64,000 nucleotides of DNA, from NCBI GenBank assembly GCA_945860295.1, contig CAMAQH010000021.1, forward strand, positions 1 through 64,000. The letters are read 5' to 3'. Source of the DNA: Prosthecobacter debontii (lineage in GTDB: Bacteria; Verrucomicrobiota; Verrucomicrobiia; Verrucomicrobiales; Verrucomicrobiaceae). Positions 37,570-46,331 of this stretch are shown piece after piece. Positions within the stretch are counted from its first letter, which is position 1, and every line of letters starts with the position of its first letter. A program made the position numbers and the translations under genes. The notes below the pieces were generated by a model that saw nothing but the letters and a program-made list of their open reading frames with translations, did not search any database and was not told the DNA's origin.

Positions 37570-38169
37570 ATGATACCCGCATTACAGACTCTATATAAAG
37601 AGAAACTTCGCGATTCGCTGAAGACTCAACTCGCACTCGATAACATCCATTGCGTGCCGAAACTTGAAAAGATCGTCATCAACTGCTCCGTCGGCTCCCA
37701 AGGTGAGCGCAAGCAAGCGATCGAAGATGCCGTCAATGAAGTGACACTCATTACTGGCCAAAAGCCAATCATCACCCAGAGTAAGAAGGCTATCGCCAAC
37801 TTCAAACTGCGCGCTGGTGAAAACGTCGGTGTGAAAATCACGCTGCGCGGTCCACGAATGTATGACTTCCTGCTCCGCCTCGTCCGCACAGCCCTCCCGC
37901 GTGTTCGTGACTTCCGTGGTGTCGCCCCTCGTGCTTTTGATGGTCGTGGCAACTACACACTTGGTGTGAGTGACCAGTCCATCTTCCCTGAGATCGAACT
38001 AGACAAGATCAAGCGCACGCTTGGTTTTGACATCACCTTCGTCACCTCCACCAACAATGACGACCATGCTCGCGAGTTGCTCCGCGCACTCGGCATGCCA
38101 TTCCGTGGTAAGATTAATACTCCTCAGAACAAGGGCGAAGGCCAAGCTGCTGAGGCCGCCGCTGCTTAA
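37570..38169 (+). CDS. rplE: 50S ribosomal protein L5
   Basis: The 199-residue L5 has IHCVPKLEKIVINCSVGSQ, TGQKPIITQSKKAIANFKLR, GVKITLRGPRMYDFLLRL and a QSIFPEIELDKIKR segment. It binds 5S rRNA and contacts the P-site tRNA. It exceeds the usual 179 residues by an Ala/Glu-rich tail. The gene for S14 (rpsN), which normally follows, is missing; rpsH starts 31 bp downstream. Confidence 0.98.
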   Translation: MIPALQTLYKEKLRDSLKTQLALDNIHCVPKLEKIVINCSVGSQGERKQAIEDAVNEVTLITGQKPIITQSKKAIANFKLRAGENVGVKITLRGPRMYDFLLRLVRTALPRVRDFRGVAPRAFDGRGNYTLGVSDQSIFPEIELDKIKRTLGFDITFVTSTNNDDHARELLRALGMPFRGKINTPQNKGEGQAAEAAAA

Positions 38170-38200
38170 CCTGAACTGAACCGTCCGACTCCCACGAGCC

Positions 38201-38590
38201 ATGACCGACCCGATCTCTGACTTTCTCACCCGCATCCGCAATGCCGCATCCGCAGGCCAGCAGGAGTGCTTCGTTCCCTTCTCCAAAATGAAGAATGAGC
38301 TCTCCCGCATCCTTCAGGAAGAAGGCTACCTGTGGAGCTACGAAATGGACACCACTGCTGCACACCCTCGCATCAAGTTAAAAATTAAATACCAGGGCAA
38401 GGCCCCGGTCGTCCGCAATCTCACACGCATCAGCAAACCAGGTTTGCGCAAGTATGTGTCTGTGGACGAGATCCCCCGTGTCCTCGGCGGTCTCGGTATT
38501 TCTATTCTGTCCACATCTCGTGGCATCATGACTGGTGCACGCGCAAAGAAAGCCAAAGTGGGCGGCGAACTTCTTGCCCAGATCTGGTAA
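38201..38590 (+). CDS. rpsH: 30S ribosomal protein S8
   Basis: The 129-residue S8 starts MTDPISDFLTRIRNAASAGQ and ends with the RNA-binding signature ISILSTSRGIMTGARAKKAK. S8 is a primary 16S rRNA binder and, in E. coli, the spc operon repressor that acts near rplE. It directly follows rplE because rpsN is absent. Confidence 0.98.
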   Translation: MTDPISDFLTRIRNAASAGQQECFVPFSKMKNELSRILQEEGYLWSYEMDTTAAHPRIKLKIKYQGKAPVVRNLTRISKPGLRKYVSVDEIPRVLGGLGISILSTSRGIMTGARAKKAKVGGELLAQIW

Positions 38591-38608
38591 TCATCGAGGA
38601 ACAACATC

Positions 38609-39148
38609 ATGTCACGCGTCGGTAAACTACCCATCTCTCTCCCTGACAAAGTCTCCGTCAAAATCGGAGCGGACCGCAGTGTCCTCGTCGAAGGTCCCAA
38701 AGGCAAACTCAACTGGGCTTTCCCTGAAGGCATCGCAGTCGTTGCTGAAGGCAAAGAAGTCCTTGTGACTCGCCTCAACGAAGACCGCCGAGTCCGTGCC
38801 ATGCACGGCACAAGTCAACGTCTCATTGGCAACATGATTGAAGGTGTCAGCAAGGGCTACATCAAGAATCTTGAAATCCACGGCGTCGGTTTCCGTGCCG
38901 CCGTCAAAGGTGACGTGATCGATCTTAACCTCGGTCAGTCTCACCCACGTCTTCATCCGATCCCAGCAGGTGTCAAAGTGACCGTCACTGAGAACACCAA
39001 GATCGCGATCGAAGGCATCGATAAACAAATCGTCGGCCAGCTCGCTGCCGACATCCGGGCCTACTATCCGCCAGAGCCATACAAGGCAAAGGGCGTCCGA
39101 TATGTGGGTGAACAGATCCGCCGCAAGGCTGGTAAGAGCGTGAAGTAA
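38609..39148 (+). CDS. rplF: 50S ribosomal protein L6
   Basis: The 179-residue L6 starts MSRVGKLPISLPDKVSVKI and carries two copies of the L6 fold. The second ends with EPYKAKGVRYVGEQIRRKAG, the family signature. It lies near the factor-binding site of the 50S subunit. It follows rpsH by 18 bp. Confidence 0.98.
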   Translation: MSRVGKLPISLPDKVSVKIGADRSVLVEGPKGKLNWAFPEGIAVVAEGKEVLVTRLNEDRRVRAMHGTSQRLIGNMIEGVSKGYIKNLEIHGVGFRAAVKGDVIDLNLGQSHPRLHPIPAGVKVTVTENTKIAIEGIDKQIVGQLAADIRAYYPPEPYKAKGVRYVGEQIRRKAGKSVK

Positions 39149-39169
39149 TATAATTGGAGGAAACTCATC

Positions 39170-39526
39170 ATGGCAGTGAAGAATCGCAAACTCAGCCGCT
39201 CGCGTATCCACGCGCGCATCCGTAAGACACTCAAGGGCACAACTGCCCGGCCACGTCTCGCGGTCTATTTCTCCAACACGAACGTTTATGCCCAAGTCAT
39301 CGATGATGAAGCAGGCAAGACCATCGTTTCCGCATCGACCAAAGAAAAAGGTTTCGGTGCAGGTAAAGCCAACATTCTGAACGCCACTAAGATTGGCGAA
39401 GTTTTGGCCGAACGTGCCCTCGCGGCAAACATCACCCAAGTCGTTTTCGACCGCGGTGGTTTCATCTATCATGGCAAAGTCAAGGCTCTCGCCGATGCCG
39501 CCCGTGAAAAGGGCCTGAAGTTCTAA
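39170..39526 (+). CDS. rplR: 50S ribosomal protein L18
   Basis: The 118-residue L18 has [40 protein letters not shown] and the C-terminal [20 protein letters not shown]. It carries 5S rRNA into the central protuberance. A GGAGG lies 11 bases before the ATG. Confidence 0.97.
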   Translation: MAVKNRKLSRSRIHARIRKTLKGTTARPRLAVYFSNTNVYAQVIDDEAGKTIVSASTKEKGFGAGKANILNATKIGEVLAERALAANITQVVFDRGGFIYHGKVKALADAAREKGLKF

Positions 39527-39543
39527 TCCCCACTATTTTTTTT

Positions 39544-40065
39544 ATGGCAGCAGATTTTAATCGTTCCGGCAGTGAAAGAGACAGTTCGGACTCCGTCGAA
39601 AAAGTGGTCCACATCAACCGATGCGCAAAGGTCGTAAAGGGTGGTCGTCGCTTTAGTTTCTCCGCACTCGTTGTTTCTGGTGATCGCCAGGGCAAAGTGG
39701 GTTGGGGTTTCGGTAAGGCGAACGAAGTTTCCGACGCTATCAAGAAGGCGACAGAAAATAGCCGCAAGAAGATGAACATTGTTCATCTCAACAATAATAC
39801 CATCCCGCATGAAGTCATTGGTGAGCACGGTGGCGGTGCCATCATGCTCAAGCCAGCCTCCCCTGGAACTGGAATCATTGCTGGCGGCGGTGCTCGCGCT
39901 GTCCTCGAAGCTGCTGGCGTGAAAGACGTTATCGGCAAGTCGCTGGGTTCTAGCAATCACGCCAATGTCGTCAAAGCTACACTCGCTGCTCTTGCTGCTC
40001 TCCGTCCGAAGGATGAGATCATGCGTGCTCGTGGTAAAGAACTCAAGGAGCGCAAGGCGCTCTGA
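39544..40065 (+). CDS. rpsE: 30S ribosomal protein S5
   Basis: The 173-residue S5 has the double-stranded RNA-binding domain ([39 protein letters not shown]) and the C-terminal [19 protein letters not shown] and [19 protein letters not shown]5 takes part in decoding accuracy. The small rpmD gene (L30) that usually follows is absent; a tandem heptamer repeat occupies the gap to rplO. Confidence 0.98.
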   Translation: MAADFNRSGSERDSSDSVEKVVHINRCAKVVKGGRRFSFSALVVSGDRQGKVGWGFGKANEVSDAIKKATENSRKKMNIVHLNNNTIPHEVIGEHGGGAIMLKPASPGTGIIAGGGARAVLEAAGVKDVIGKSLGSSNHANVVKATLAALAALRPKDEIMRARGKELKERKAL

Positions 40066-40070
40066 TTGGT

Positions 40071-40098
40071 TTCAAATTTCAAATTTCAAATTTCAAAT
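40071..40098. repeat. Four tandem copies of the heptamer TTCAAAT
   Basis: Four perfect head-to-tail copies of TTCAAAT fill the 37-bp gap between rpsE and rplO and end five bases before the rplO start codon. They stand where rpmD would normally be and leave no Shine-Dalgarno sequence for rplO. Confidence 0.9.
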
Positions 40099-40102
40099 CC
40101 CT

Positions 40103-40546
40103 ATGCAACTCCAAGATGTCAAACCCCGCCCCGGCGCCAAGAAGCGCCGCAAGCGTATCGGCTGCGGTGAAAGCTCCGGTCACGGCAAGACCTCCGGCAA
40201 AGGCCACAAAGGACAGAAAGCCCGCGCTGGAGCAGGTATCCGCCCCGGCTTCGAAGGTGGTCAGATGCCCCTTCATCGTCGCCTCCCTAAGAAAGGCTTC
40301 AGCAATGTTCAGTTCCGTGATGTGTATGAAGTGGTCAACGTTGGTTGCCTCAATGATGCCTTCGAAGACGGTGCTGTGATCAATGAAGTTTCTCTCCGTG
40401 AGAAGGGTCTTGTGAACCGCGTCTGTGATGCCATTAAAATACTAGGCACGGGTGATCTGACACGCAAATTGACTATTGAGATCAAAAGCGTCAGCGCTAC
40501 CGCCCGCGAGAAGATCGAGAAGGCCGGCGGTTCCGTTGCTGCCTGA
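40103..40546 (+). CDS. rplO: 50S ribosomal protein L15
   Basis: The 147-residue L15 starts MQLQDVKPRPGAKKRRKRIG and has SGHGKTSGKGHKGQKARAG and FEGGQMPLHRRLPKKGF. L15 is a late-assembly 50S protein. The ATG at 40103 is set by this conserved N-terminus; an in-frame extension to 39965 overlaps rpsE and is rejected. It is followed by a nested hairpin before secY. Confidence 0.97.
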   Translation: MQLQDVKPRPGAKKRRKRIGCGESSGHGKTSGKGHKGQKARAGAGIRPGFEGGQMPLHRRLPKKGFSNVQFRDVYEVVNVGCLNDAFEDGAVINEVSLREKGLVNRVCDAIKILGTGDLTRKLTIEIKSVSATAREKIEKAGGSVAA

Positions 40547-40562
40547 TCCACCCTGAAACTTT

Positions 40563-40615
40563 AAGCGGGCCAGTCTGCGTCCAACGAAGAGGTTGGCTGA
40601 AGACGCGGCCCGCTT
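40563..40615 (+). terminator. Nested hairpin between rplO and secY (attenuator or terminator candidate)
   Basis: Perfect 9-bp outer arms AAGCGGGCC (40563-40571) and GGCCCGCTT (40607-40615) enclose inner pairs GCGTC (40577-40581) with GACGC (40602-40606), and CCAAC (40581-40585) with GTTGG (40592-40596), around a GAAGAG loop. A pyrimidine-rich stretch (TTTCCTTTATC) follows. It lies 17 bp after rplO and 31 bp before secY. It could partly terminate transcription or bind a regulatory ribosomal protein. Confidence 0.55.
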
Positions 40616-40646
40616 TCCTTTATCCCCGACCAGTCTTTTTTTATCC

Positions 40647-42152
40647 ATGATTTCCGCCTTTGCTAATAGCTTCAAGGTCCCAGACCTTCGTTCACGCATT
40701 CTCTTCACGTTGGCGATGATTGTCATCGTCCGTATCGGAACCGCAATCACGCTCCCAGGTGTCGATGCCTCCGTTCTTGACGAGTGGATTAAGACACGCA
40801 CGGCTGACACTGAAGGTGCTGGTGCACAAGTCGCAGCTCTTCTCAATGTATTCAGTGGCGGTGGCTTGCAAAACTGCGCCATCTTTGCGCTTGGCATCAT
40901 GCCTTACATCAGTGCCAGCATCATGTTACAGTTGCTCACGGCTGTTGTGCCGAGCATGAGCAAAATGGCTCGTGAAGACGGTGGTCGACAAAAGATCACG
41001 CAGTTTACACGCCTTGCAACAATCGCTCTTTGCCTCTTCCAAGGTTATCTTCTCGCCCAGTCCCTTTCGAATCCCGGTCAGAACATCTTTTTGGGTGGCT
41101 TGCAGGAAGTGATCGACCGCGTCGGACGTCCGCTTATTCCAGGTTATGGTCCAGTGTTTGTCATCACCACGGTCATCACCATAACGGCAGGAACCATGCT
41201 CATGATGTGGCTGGGTGAAATGATCACCGAGCGTGGCATTGGCAATGGAGTTTCGCTTTTGATTTGTGTGAACATCGTCTCGGATCTTCCTGGAGCGCTT
41301 GTTCAGGTGTGGCAGACTTTTGTCGGTGGTGCTGTTAATGATATGAGCAAACCCTTCATGCTGGTCATGTTGCTTGCCTTCATGATCATTGTCATTGCTG
41401 GTGTCATTGCCCTCACTCAGGCGACACGACGAATCGTTATCCAATACGCTAAGCGTGTCGTCGGTCGTAAGGTCTATGGCGGTCAAACGCAGTATCTGCC
41501 TCTGAAGGTCAACTATTCGGGCGTCATGCCGATCATCTTCGCTCAGGCGATTTTGCTCTTCCCGGCCCAGATCCTCAGTTCCATGTTCCCTGACGTGCGC
41601 TGGGTGCAGGACTTTTCTGCCCTCATCGGTTCCGGCTGGGTTTATTATGTCATCTCTGCTGCTCTGATCTTCTTCTTCAGTTATTTCTGGGTCGCTACCA
41701 TGTTCCAGCCTACGCAGATTTCAGAAGACCTGAAAAAGAGTGGCGGTTACCTGCCCGGCATTCGCCCCGGCAAGCCGACGGCTGACTTCCTCGACTTCAC
41801 GATGAGCCGCCTTACCTTCGCGGGTGCGATCTTCCTCACAGGTCTTTACGTCATGCCTGCTGTTGTGAGCCGCTTCATGGGTATCGCCCCGCAGACCGCA
41901 CAGTTCTTTGGTGGCACTAGCCTGCTGATTCTTGTCGGTGTCGTGCTTGATGTCATGCGCCAGATTGAGACCCATCTGCTCCAGAGTCACTATGACGGAT
42001 TCCTGAAAAAGGGCCGTATTCGTGGTCGCTTCGATCGCATGGCTCAGACGGGTCAGGTGGCTGATGCAACTACGGTCACATGGCTTTGGGTCGGCATCGC
42101 GATCATCACCATTCTCGGAGTTGCTTGGTTCATTTCCACAGGCGGGAAGTAA
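40647..42152 (+). CDS. secY: Preprotein translocase channel subunit SecY
   Basis: The 501-residue SecY has ten membrane helices. Conserved features are FKVPDLRSRILFTLAMIVI, the plug region (LNVFSGGGLQNCAIFALGIM), MLMMWLGEMITERGIGNG, the cytoplasmic loop PLKVNYSGVMPIIFAQAI that docks SecA and ribosome, and FYVATMF-like FWVATMFQPTQISEDLKKSG. The C-terminal KKGRIRGRF tail is typical. It is longer than E. coli SecY (443 residues), mainly in periplasmic loops. It couples to map, six bp downstream; adk, often between the two, is absent. Confidence 0.98.
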   Translation: MISAFANSFKVPDLRSRILFTLAMIVIVRIGTAITLPGVDASVLDEWIKTRTADTEGAGAQVAALLNVFSGGGLQNCAIFALGIMPYISASIMLQLLTAVVPSMSKMAREDGGRQKITQFTRLATIALCLFQGYLLAQSLSNPGQNIFLGGLQEVIDRVGRPLIPGYGPVFVITTVITITAGTMLMMWLGEMITERGIGNGVSLLICVNIVSDLPGALVQVWQTFVGGAVNDMSKPFMLVMLLAFMIIVIAGVIALTQATRRIVIQYAKRVVGRKVYGGQTQYLPLKVNYSGVMPIIFAQAILLFPAQILSSMFPDVRWVQDFSALIGSGWVYYVISAALIFFFSYFWVATMFQPTQISEDLKKSGGYLPGIRPGKPTADFLDFTMSRLTFAGAIFLTGLYVMPAVVSRFMGIAPQTAQFFGGTSLLILVGVVLDVMRQIETHLLQSHYDGFLKKGRIRGRFDRMAQTGQVADATTVTWLWVGIAIITILGVAWFISTGGK

Positions 42153-42158
42153 GCCATC

Positions 42159-42983
42159 ATGGGATTGCTTTCGAACAAGATCCCGATTCGTCACGGTGCC
42201 CAACAAAACGGCATCCGTGTCGCTAACGGAATCGCGCGCGATATTTTGCTGAAGACAGCGGCTCTCGTGCATGTCGGGATCACCACAGGCGAGGTGGACC
42301 GCTACGCTGCTGCTGAGATGAAAGCGCGTCATTGCAAAAGCGCATTCCTCGGTTACCGCAAGTTTCCTGGGCATATTTGTATCTCAATCAATGAAGAAGT
42401 CGTGCATGGCATCGGTGGAGCGCGAGTTATCCAGGATGGCGACATCGTGAAGATCGATGTCGGAATTGAATTCGACGGTTGGATCGGCGACAACGCGCTT
42501 AGTGTTCCCGTAGGTAATGTGGCCAAAGAAACCTTGCATCTGCTGGCAGCGACCGAGGAATCTCTGCATGTGGCGATCCGTCATGCGCGTGATGGCTGGA
42601 TGCTCGGTGACCTCTGTGCCTCTGTTGAAGAGCACGTCATCCAGTATGGCTACACCGTCGTGCGCGAGTTTGTCGGCCACGGTGTTGGTCGTAAGCTGCA
42701 CGAGGAGCCACAGGTGCCAAACTATGGCAAAAAAGGTGAGCGTCCGCGACTCAAGTCAGGCATGACCATCGCCATCGAACCCATGGTGAACATGGGCACG
42801 GCAAAGACCCGTGTTTTAGCTGATAAGTGGACAGCGATTACTCAGGACCGTAAACCAAGTGCTCACTTTGAGCATGTCGTGCTGGTCACGGACAAGGACC
42901 CTGAAGTGCTGACCTTCCGCAAACGCATGTTCCCCAACGGCGTCAAAGATCTCACGCCACTCCCGATCAGCGCGCTGTTCTGA
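42159..42983 (+). CDS. map: Methionine aminopeptidase, type I
   Basis: The 274-residue enzyme removes the initiator methionine from nascent proteins. The five metal ligands are visible: the Asp pair in KIDVGIEFDGWIGDNA, His in FVGHGVGRKLHEEP, Glu in TIAIEPMVNMG and Glu in SAHFEHVVLVT. The substrate His of the family is in GGARVIQDGD's neighbour, EEVVHGI. It is the last gene of the rightward ribosomal cluster, and its stop is three bases from the stop of the convergent small membrane protein gene. Confidence 0.97.
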   Translation: MGLLSNKIPIRHGAQQNGIRVANGIARDILLKTAALVHVGITTGEVDRYAAAEMKARHCKSAFLGYRKFPGHICISINEEVVHGIGGARVIQDGDIVKIDVGIEFDGWIGDNALSVPVGNVAKETLHLLAATEESLHVAIRHARDGWMLGDLCASVEEHVIQYGYTVVREFVGHGVGRKLHEEPQVPNYGKKGERPRLKSGMTIAIEPMVNMGTAKTRVLADKWTAITQDRKPSAHFEHVVLVTDKDPEVLTFRKRMFPNGVKDLTPLPISALF

Positions 42984-42986
42984 TCT

Positions 42987-43244
42987 TTACTTTCGCCGCC
43001 GCTGCCAAGCATAGGTGAAGAAGTGACCCAGCCCGCTAAACTTGTAGCTTGGATCAACCCAGCGCTCGATCACATAGAAAGCGAAATAGTAAGCGCGACC
43101 GAAGCCCCAGACGCAGAGCACAAGCAAGAGTGCTGAGCGCCAGCTCCAGTTGTCGATGAGCAGTAGTCCTGCCGACATCAATCCGATCAGAAGAAACAGC
43201 CAGCCTTTCAGCCAAATGGCGCGATTGCTTTGGAGGTCTTGCAT
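42987..43244 (-). CDS. Small two-helix membrane protein, unknown function
   Basis: The 85-residue protein has two hydrophobic segments (GWLFLLIGLMSAGLLLI at about 14-30 and SALLLVLCVWGFGRAYYFAF at about 37-56), followed by a basic end (YAWQRRRK). It is not recognised as a known family. The ATG at 43244 has a GGAGG nine bases upstream on its strand. It is convergent with map and divergent from the AddB-like gene. Confidence 0.7.
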   Translation of the reverse strand: MQDLQSNRAIWLKGWLFLLIGLMSAGLLLIDNWSWRSALLLVLCVWGFGRAYYFAFYVIERWVDPSYKFSGLGHFFTYAWQRRRK

Positions 43245-43352
43245 AGAGAAGTCTAGTCACCAGACAATCTGGCGAAGCGCGTGAATCTACCCTAGACTTG
43301 TGAAGACTGTCGAGTTCTTCTGCCTGTAACTCAAGATAGCCACTCATTGATC

Positions 43353-46256
43353 ATGCCCACGTTCAAATTACATCCCTTACACACACTTCTCTGGGGCTGG
43401 GATGCACCCGTTTTGGAGCAGGCAGTGGCTTACTTGATGCGCGATTGGCAGCCTGATTCTGGCGCGCTGGATCTGGCTAAGACACTGATCATCGTGCCCA
43501 CATCTGAAGCTGGTCGTAGGCTCAAAGAAGCGCTCGCGCGTGCCGCAGACAAATGTGACCGTGGAGCCAGTGTGCCGTGGGTTTGGACACCAGAACAGGC
43601 GCTGTCGCCTTCTCAGGCTAAGCAGGCCATGGCGACTCGAATGCAGGCGCAGATGGCTTGGCAGCAGGCTTTGCAAAAAGTGCCGCTGGATCAACTCACG
43701 ACGCTTTTCCCCAAGTTGCCTGAAGAGCGCGGCTGGCTCTGGCAGGTGGAAATGGCGGAGCTTCTGGCTGAGTTAAAATCCATCCTAGGTGCGGGTGGTT
43801 TGTCGTTTGCAGAAGCTGAGCTGAAATTGCCACAAGACAGCGTGCGCTGGCGTGAGCTGGTAGTGATTGAGCGCGCTTATCTGAAGGAGTTGGAAGCGGC
43901 TGGTTTTCAAGACAGCCAAGCCTTGAAGCGCGCGGTCGCGGCCGAACCTATTTTGCCGGAAGGCATCCGTGAAGTGGTCGTATTGCCATCACCGGATCTG
44001 CCGCCGCTTCTTACGCGCTGGGTGCGGGCTTGCGCTGCTTCTGGCATACCTGTGACGGTGGCTACTCATGCGCCGAAGGAACTAAGCGCGCAATTTGATG
44101 AGATTGGTCGGCCTCTACCCGCTAGTTGGGGAGACAATGCGGATGTCCTGATCCCACTCGGAGCCGAGTCGATTCATCTTTGCCATGATGCTGCCGCACA
44201 AGCCATCAAGGCGCTGGATCTCATCCGAAGTTCTGCACCCCAAGGACGAGTAGCCGTCGGAATCGGAGATCCAGAGCCCGGCTCAGTGATGATCGAAAAA
44301 CTGCGACAAGAAGGTGCGCGCGTCTTTGAGCCGAGTGGAGTCGATGCCACACGAGTTGGCTTGTGGCATGTGTTGCAGCAGGTGCAGAGTTTGTTAGCCA
44401 GCGGATCATGGCGTGCCTTTGCTACGCTGCTACGCGTGCCAGAGGTGCGTGAAGCGCTGGCTCCAGGTGCCGGTCTGTATCTGCTCGGTGCCGCCGATGA
44501 TCTAGCTGCGAAGCACATGCCCGTGACGCTCGTTCACGCTCAAGAGCTACTGCGCAGTCATGGTGGAGTGGACTTCCCTCCACCTTCCTTGAACCAAGAA
44601 AAGCGGACGGAAGCCCACTCCATAATGCGGCAGACTAAAGCCCATCTCACAAGCGTGGTGGATGCGATGCTGGCGCTTTTGAAAGAGATGCAAAAGCAGC
44701 CGCTCGTCGAAGCGGCACGGGCGTGGCTACTGCGACTTTATGGCGAGCGGCAGTTCGATCCCAATCACCCGCAGGAACATCTGACCACCACGCTCGGCGA
44801 TTCCTGGTTGGGCATCTGCGAGCAGATTCAGGAGGAGACACAGCGCTTCGGGTTAAAGGCGACGACGGGTGAGCTGCTCGCTCTTTCGCTCCAAGCGCTT
44901 CGTGACAAACCATTGACGGAGGCGCGTGGGGAAGTCGATCTCGTGCTTCAAGGCTGGCTGGAACTGCTGTGGGAACCTGCGCCGAACCTCATCGTGGCGG
45001 GCGTGAATGAAGAGCATGTGCCGGGTATTCTCATTGCCCATCCCTTCCTGCCGGATCGTGCGCGGGAGAGCTTGGGTCTCAATTGTCAGGCCACTCGTTT
45101 CGCGCGTGATGCCTATCTGCTGCGTGCGCTGGCCGAACAACGTTTAGTTAACGGCTCGCTGCATCTGCTCTGCGGTCAGTGGAGTGATCGCGGTGATGCG
45201 CTCCGCCCTTCGCGCCTACTTTTGTTGTGTGATGACCGCGCGCTACCAGCTCGCGTTGGCCATCTTTTCCCGAAGGATGAAAGCAGCGCCGGACACAGCA
45301 TTGAGCCGTCGCGCAGCATTGCTTGGAAGCTGTGTACTAAAATCGAAGCACCAGCAGTGGAGACGATCTCGCCCTCGCGCCTGCGCTCCTATTTGAGCTG
45401 TCCGTTTCGGGACTACTTCACGAACGAACTCGGCATGGCCACCGTGGACCCGATGAAGCGTGAGCTGGCGGCGACTGAGTTTGGCACCTTGGCCCATCAT
45501 GCGTTTCATCGGCTAGCGCTGGATGAAGCGATGAAGCGCAGCACCAATCCGAGGGAAATTGAAGAATTCCTCGTTGAGGCTGCACGCACGCAGATGCACC
45601 AGCTTTATGGCAAACGACCTGCGCCGCTGATCACGATCCAGTTTGAAATGCTGACGCAGAACCTTCGCTTTGCAGCAGAGACGGAGGCGGCCCAGCGACA
45701 GGATGGCTGGCAGATTTATCTGGCTGAAGAAAGCTTCGGTAGCATCAAAGACGAAACTCCACTGCTGATCGAAGGCGCTCGTCTGCGCTGCAAGATCGAC
45801 CGCGTGGATCGTCATGAGAAGTCGGGTCATTTGCGTGTGCTGGATTTCAAGACATCTGACAAGGCCAAGTCACCACTCGATGCTCATGCCGACAAGATTG
45901 GTTCGCGCAAGAAACTCTCTGAGGCAGAGCTTTGGAAGACGTTCGAGCATAGCGACGGCCAGACCTATCTCTGGCGCGATCTCCAGCTTCCGCTCTATGC
46001 CGCCGCGTTGCGTCTGCGTGGTTTGAGCCCAGATGCCGTGGGCTACTTTGCCTTGCCAAAAAGTGTGCAGGAAACTGGCGTGCAGTTATGGGCAGATTTT
46101 AGTGATACCTGGATCGACCGAGCACTGGAATGCGCTGCGGAAATCGTTCGGCGTCAGCGCGCGGGTAAGTTCTGGCCGCCTGCTGATAAAGCTTGGCCGC
46201 AGAGCTATGACGAACTCTTCCTCGGCGACATCACGCAAACGGTGGAGCTTCTGTGA
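43353..46256 (+). CDS. AddB-like PD-(D/E)XK nuclease/inactivated helicase protein
   Basis: The protein is 967 residues from the ATG at 43353; a TTG two codons earlier is less likely. The N-terminal part resembles the degenerate helicase half of AddB (TLIIVPTSEAGRRLKEAL in the Walker-A place, VVLPSPDLPPLLTRWV). A C-terminal RecB-type nuclease starts near residue 670 with SPSRLRSYLSCPFRDYF, GTLAHHAFH near 710, CKIDRVDRH near 812 and the catalytic LDFKTSDKA near 829. AddB works with AddA to process double-strand breaks for RecA. No addA or recD is adjacent, so it may act alone or with a distant partner. Only the one cysteine in the LSCPF position of the AddB iron-sulfur site is evident. Confidence 0.8.
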   Translation: MPTFKLHPLHTLLWGWDAPVLEQAVAYLMRDWQPDSGALDLAKTLIIVPTSEAGRRLKEALARAADKCDRGASVPWVWTPEQALSPSQAKQAMATRMQAQMAWQQALQKVPLDQLTTLFPKLPEERGWLWQVEMAELLAELKSILGAGGLSFAEAELKLPQDSVRWRELVVIERAYLKELEAAGFQDSQALKRAVAAEPILPEGIREVVVLPSPDLPPLLTRWVRACAASGIPVTVATHAPKELSAQFDEIGRPLPASWGDNADVLIPLGAESIHLCHDAAAQAIKALDLIRSSAPQGRVAVGIGDPEPGSVMIEKLRQEGARVFEPSGVDATRVGLWHVLQQVQSLLASGSWRAFATLLRVPEVREALAPGAGLYLLGAADDLAAKHMPVTLVHAQELLRSHGGVDFPPPSLNQEKRTEAHSIMRQTKAHLTSVVDAMLALLKEMQKQPLVEAARAWLLRLYGERQFDPNHPQEHLTTTLGDSWLGICEQIQEETQRFGLKATTGELLALSLQALRDKPLTEARGEVDLVLQGWLELLWEPAPNLIVAGVNEEHVPGILIAHPFLPDRARESLGLNCQATRFARDAYLLRALAEQRLVNGSLHLLCGQWSDRGDALRPSRLLLLCDDRALPARVGHLFPKDESSAGHSIEPSRSIAWKLCTKIEAPAVETISPSRLRSYLSCPFRDYFTNELGMATVDPMKRELAATEFGTLAHHAFHRLALDEAMKRSTNPREIEEFLVEAARTQMHQLYGKRPAPLITIQFEMLTQNLRFAAETEAAQRQDGWQIYLAEESFGSIKDETPLLIEGARLRCKIDRVDRHEKSGHLRVLDFKTSDKAKSPLDAHADKIGSRKKLSEAELWKTFEHSDGQTYLWRDLQLPLYAAALRLRGLSPDAVGYFALPKSVQETGVQLWADFSDTWIDRALECAAEIVRRQRAGKFWPPADKAWPQSYDELFLGDITQTVELL

Positions 46257-46331
46257 ACTCTAGGCTGGCATTCGCTACGCAGTTCTTGTTCTGCCTGCGA
46301 TAGTCGCACCTAGCCGTTCGTTCGTTGTTCG

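Noticed and set aside
40071-40098. CRISPR-like array
   Set aside because: The heptamers are contiguous with no spacers and only 28 bp in total.
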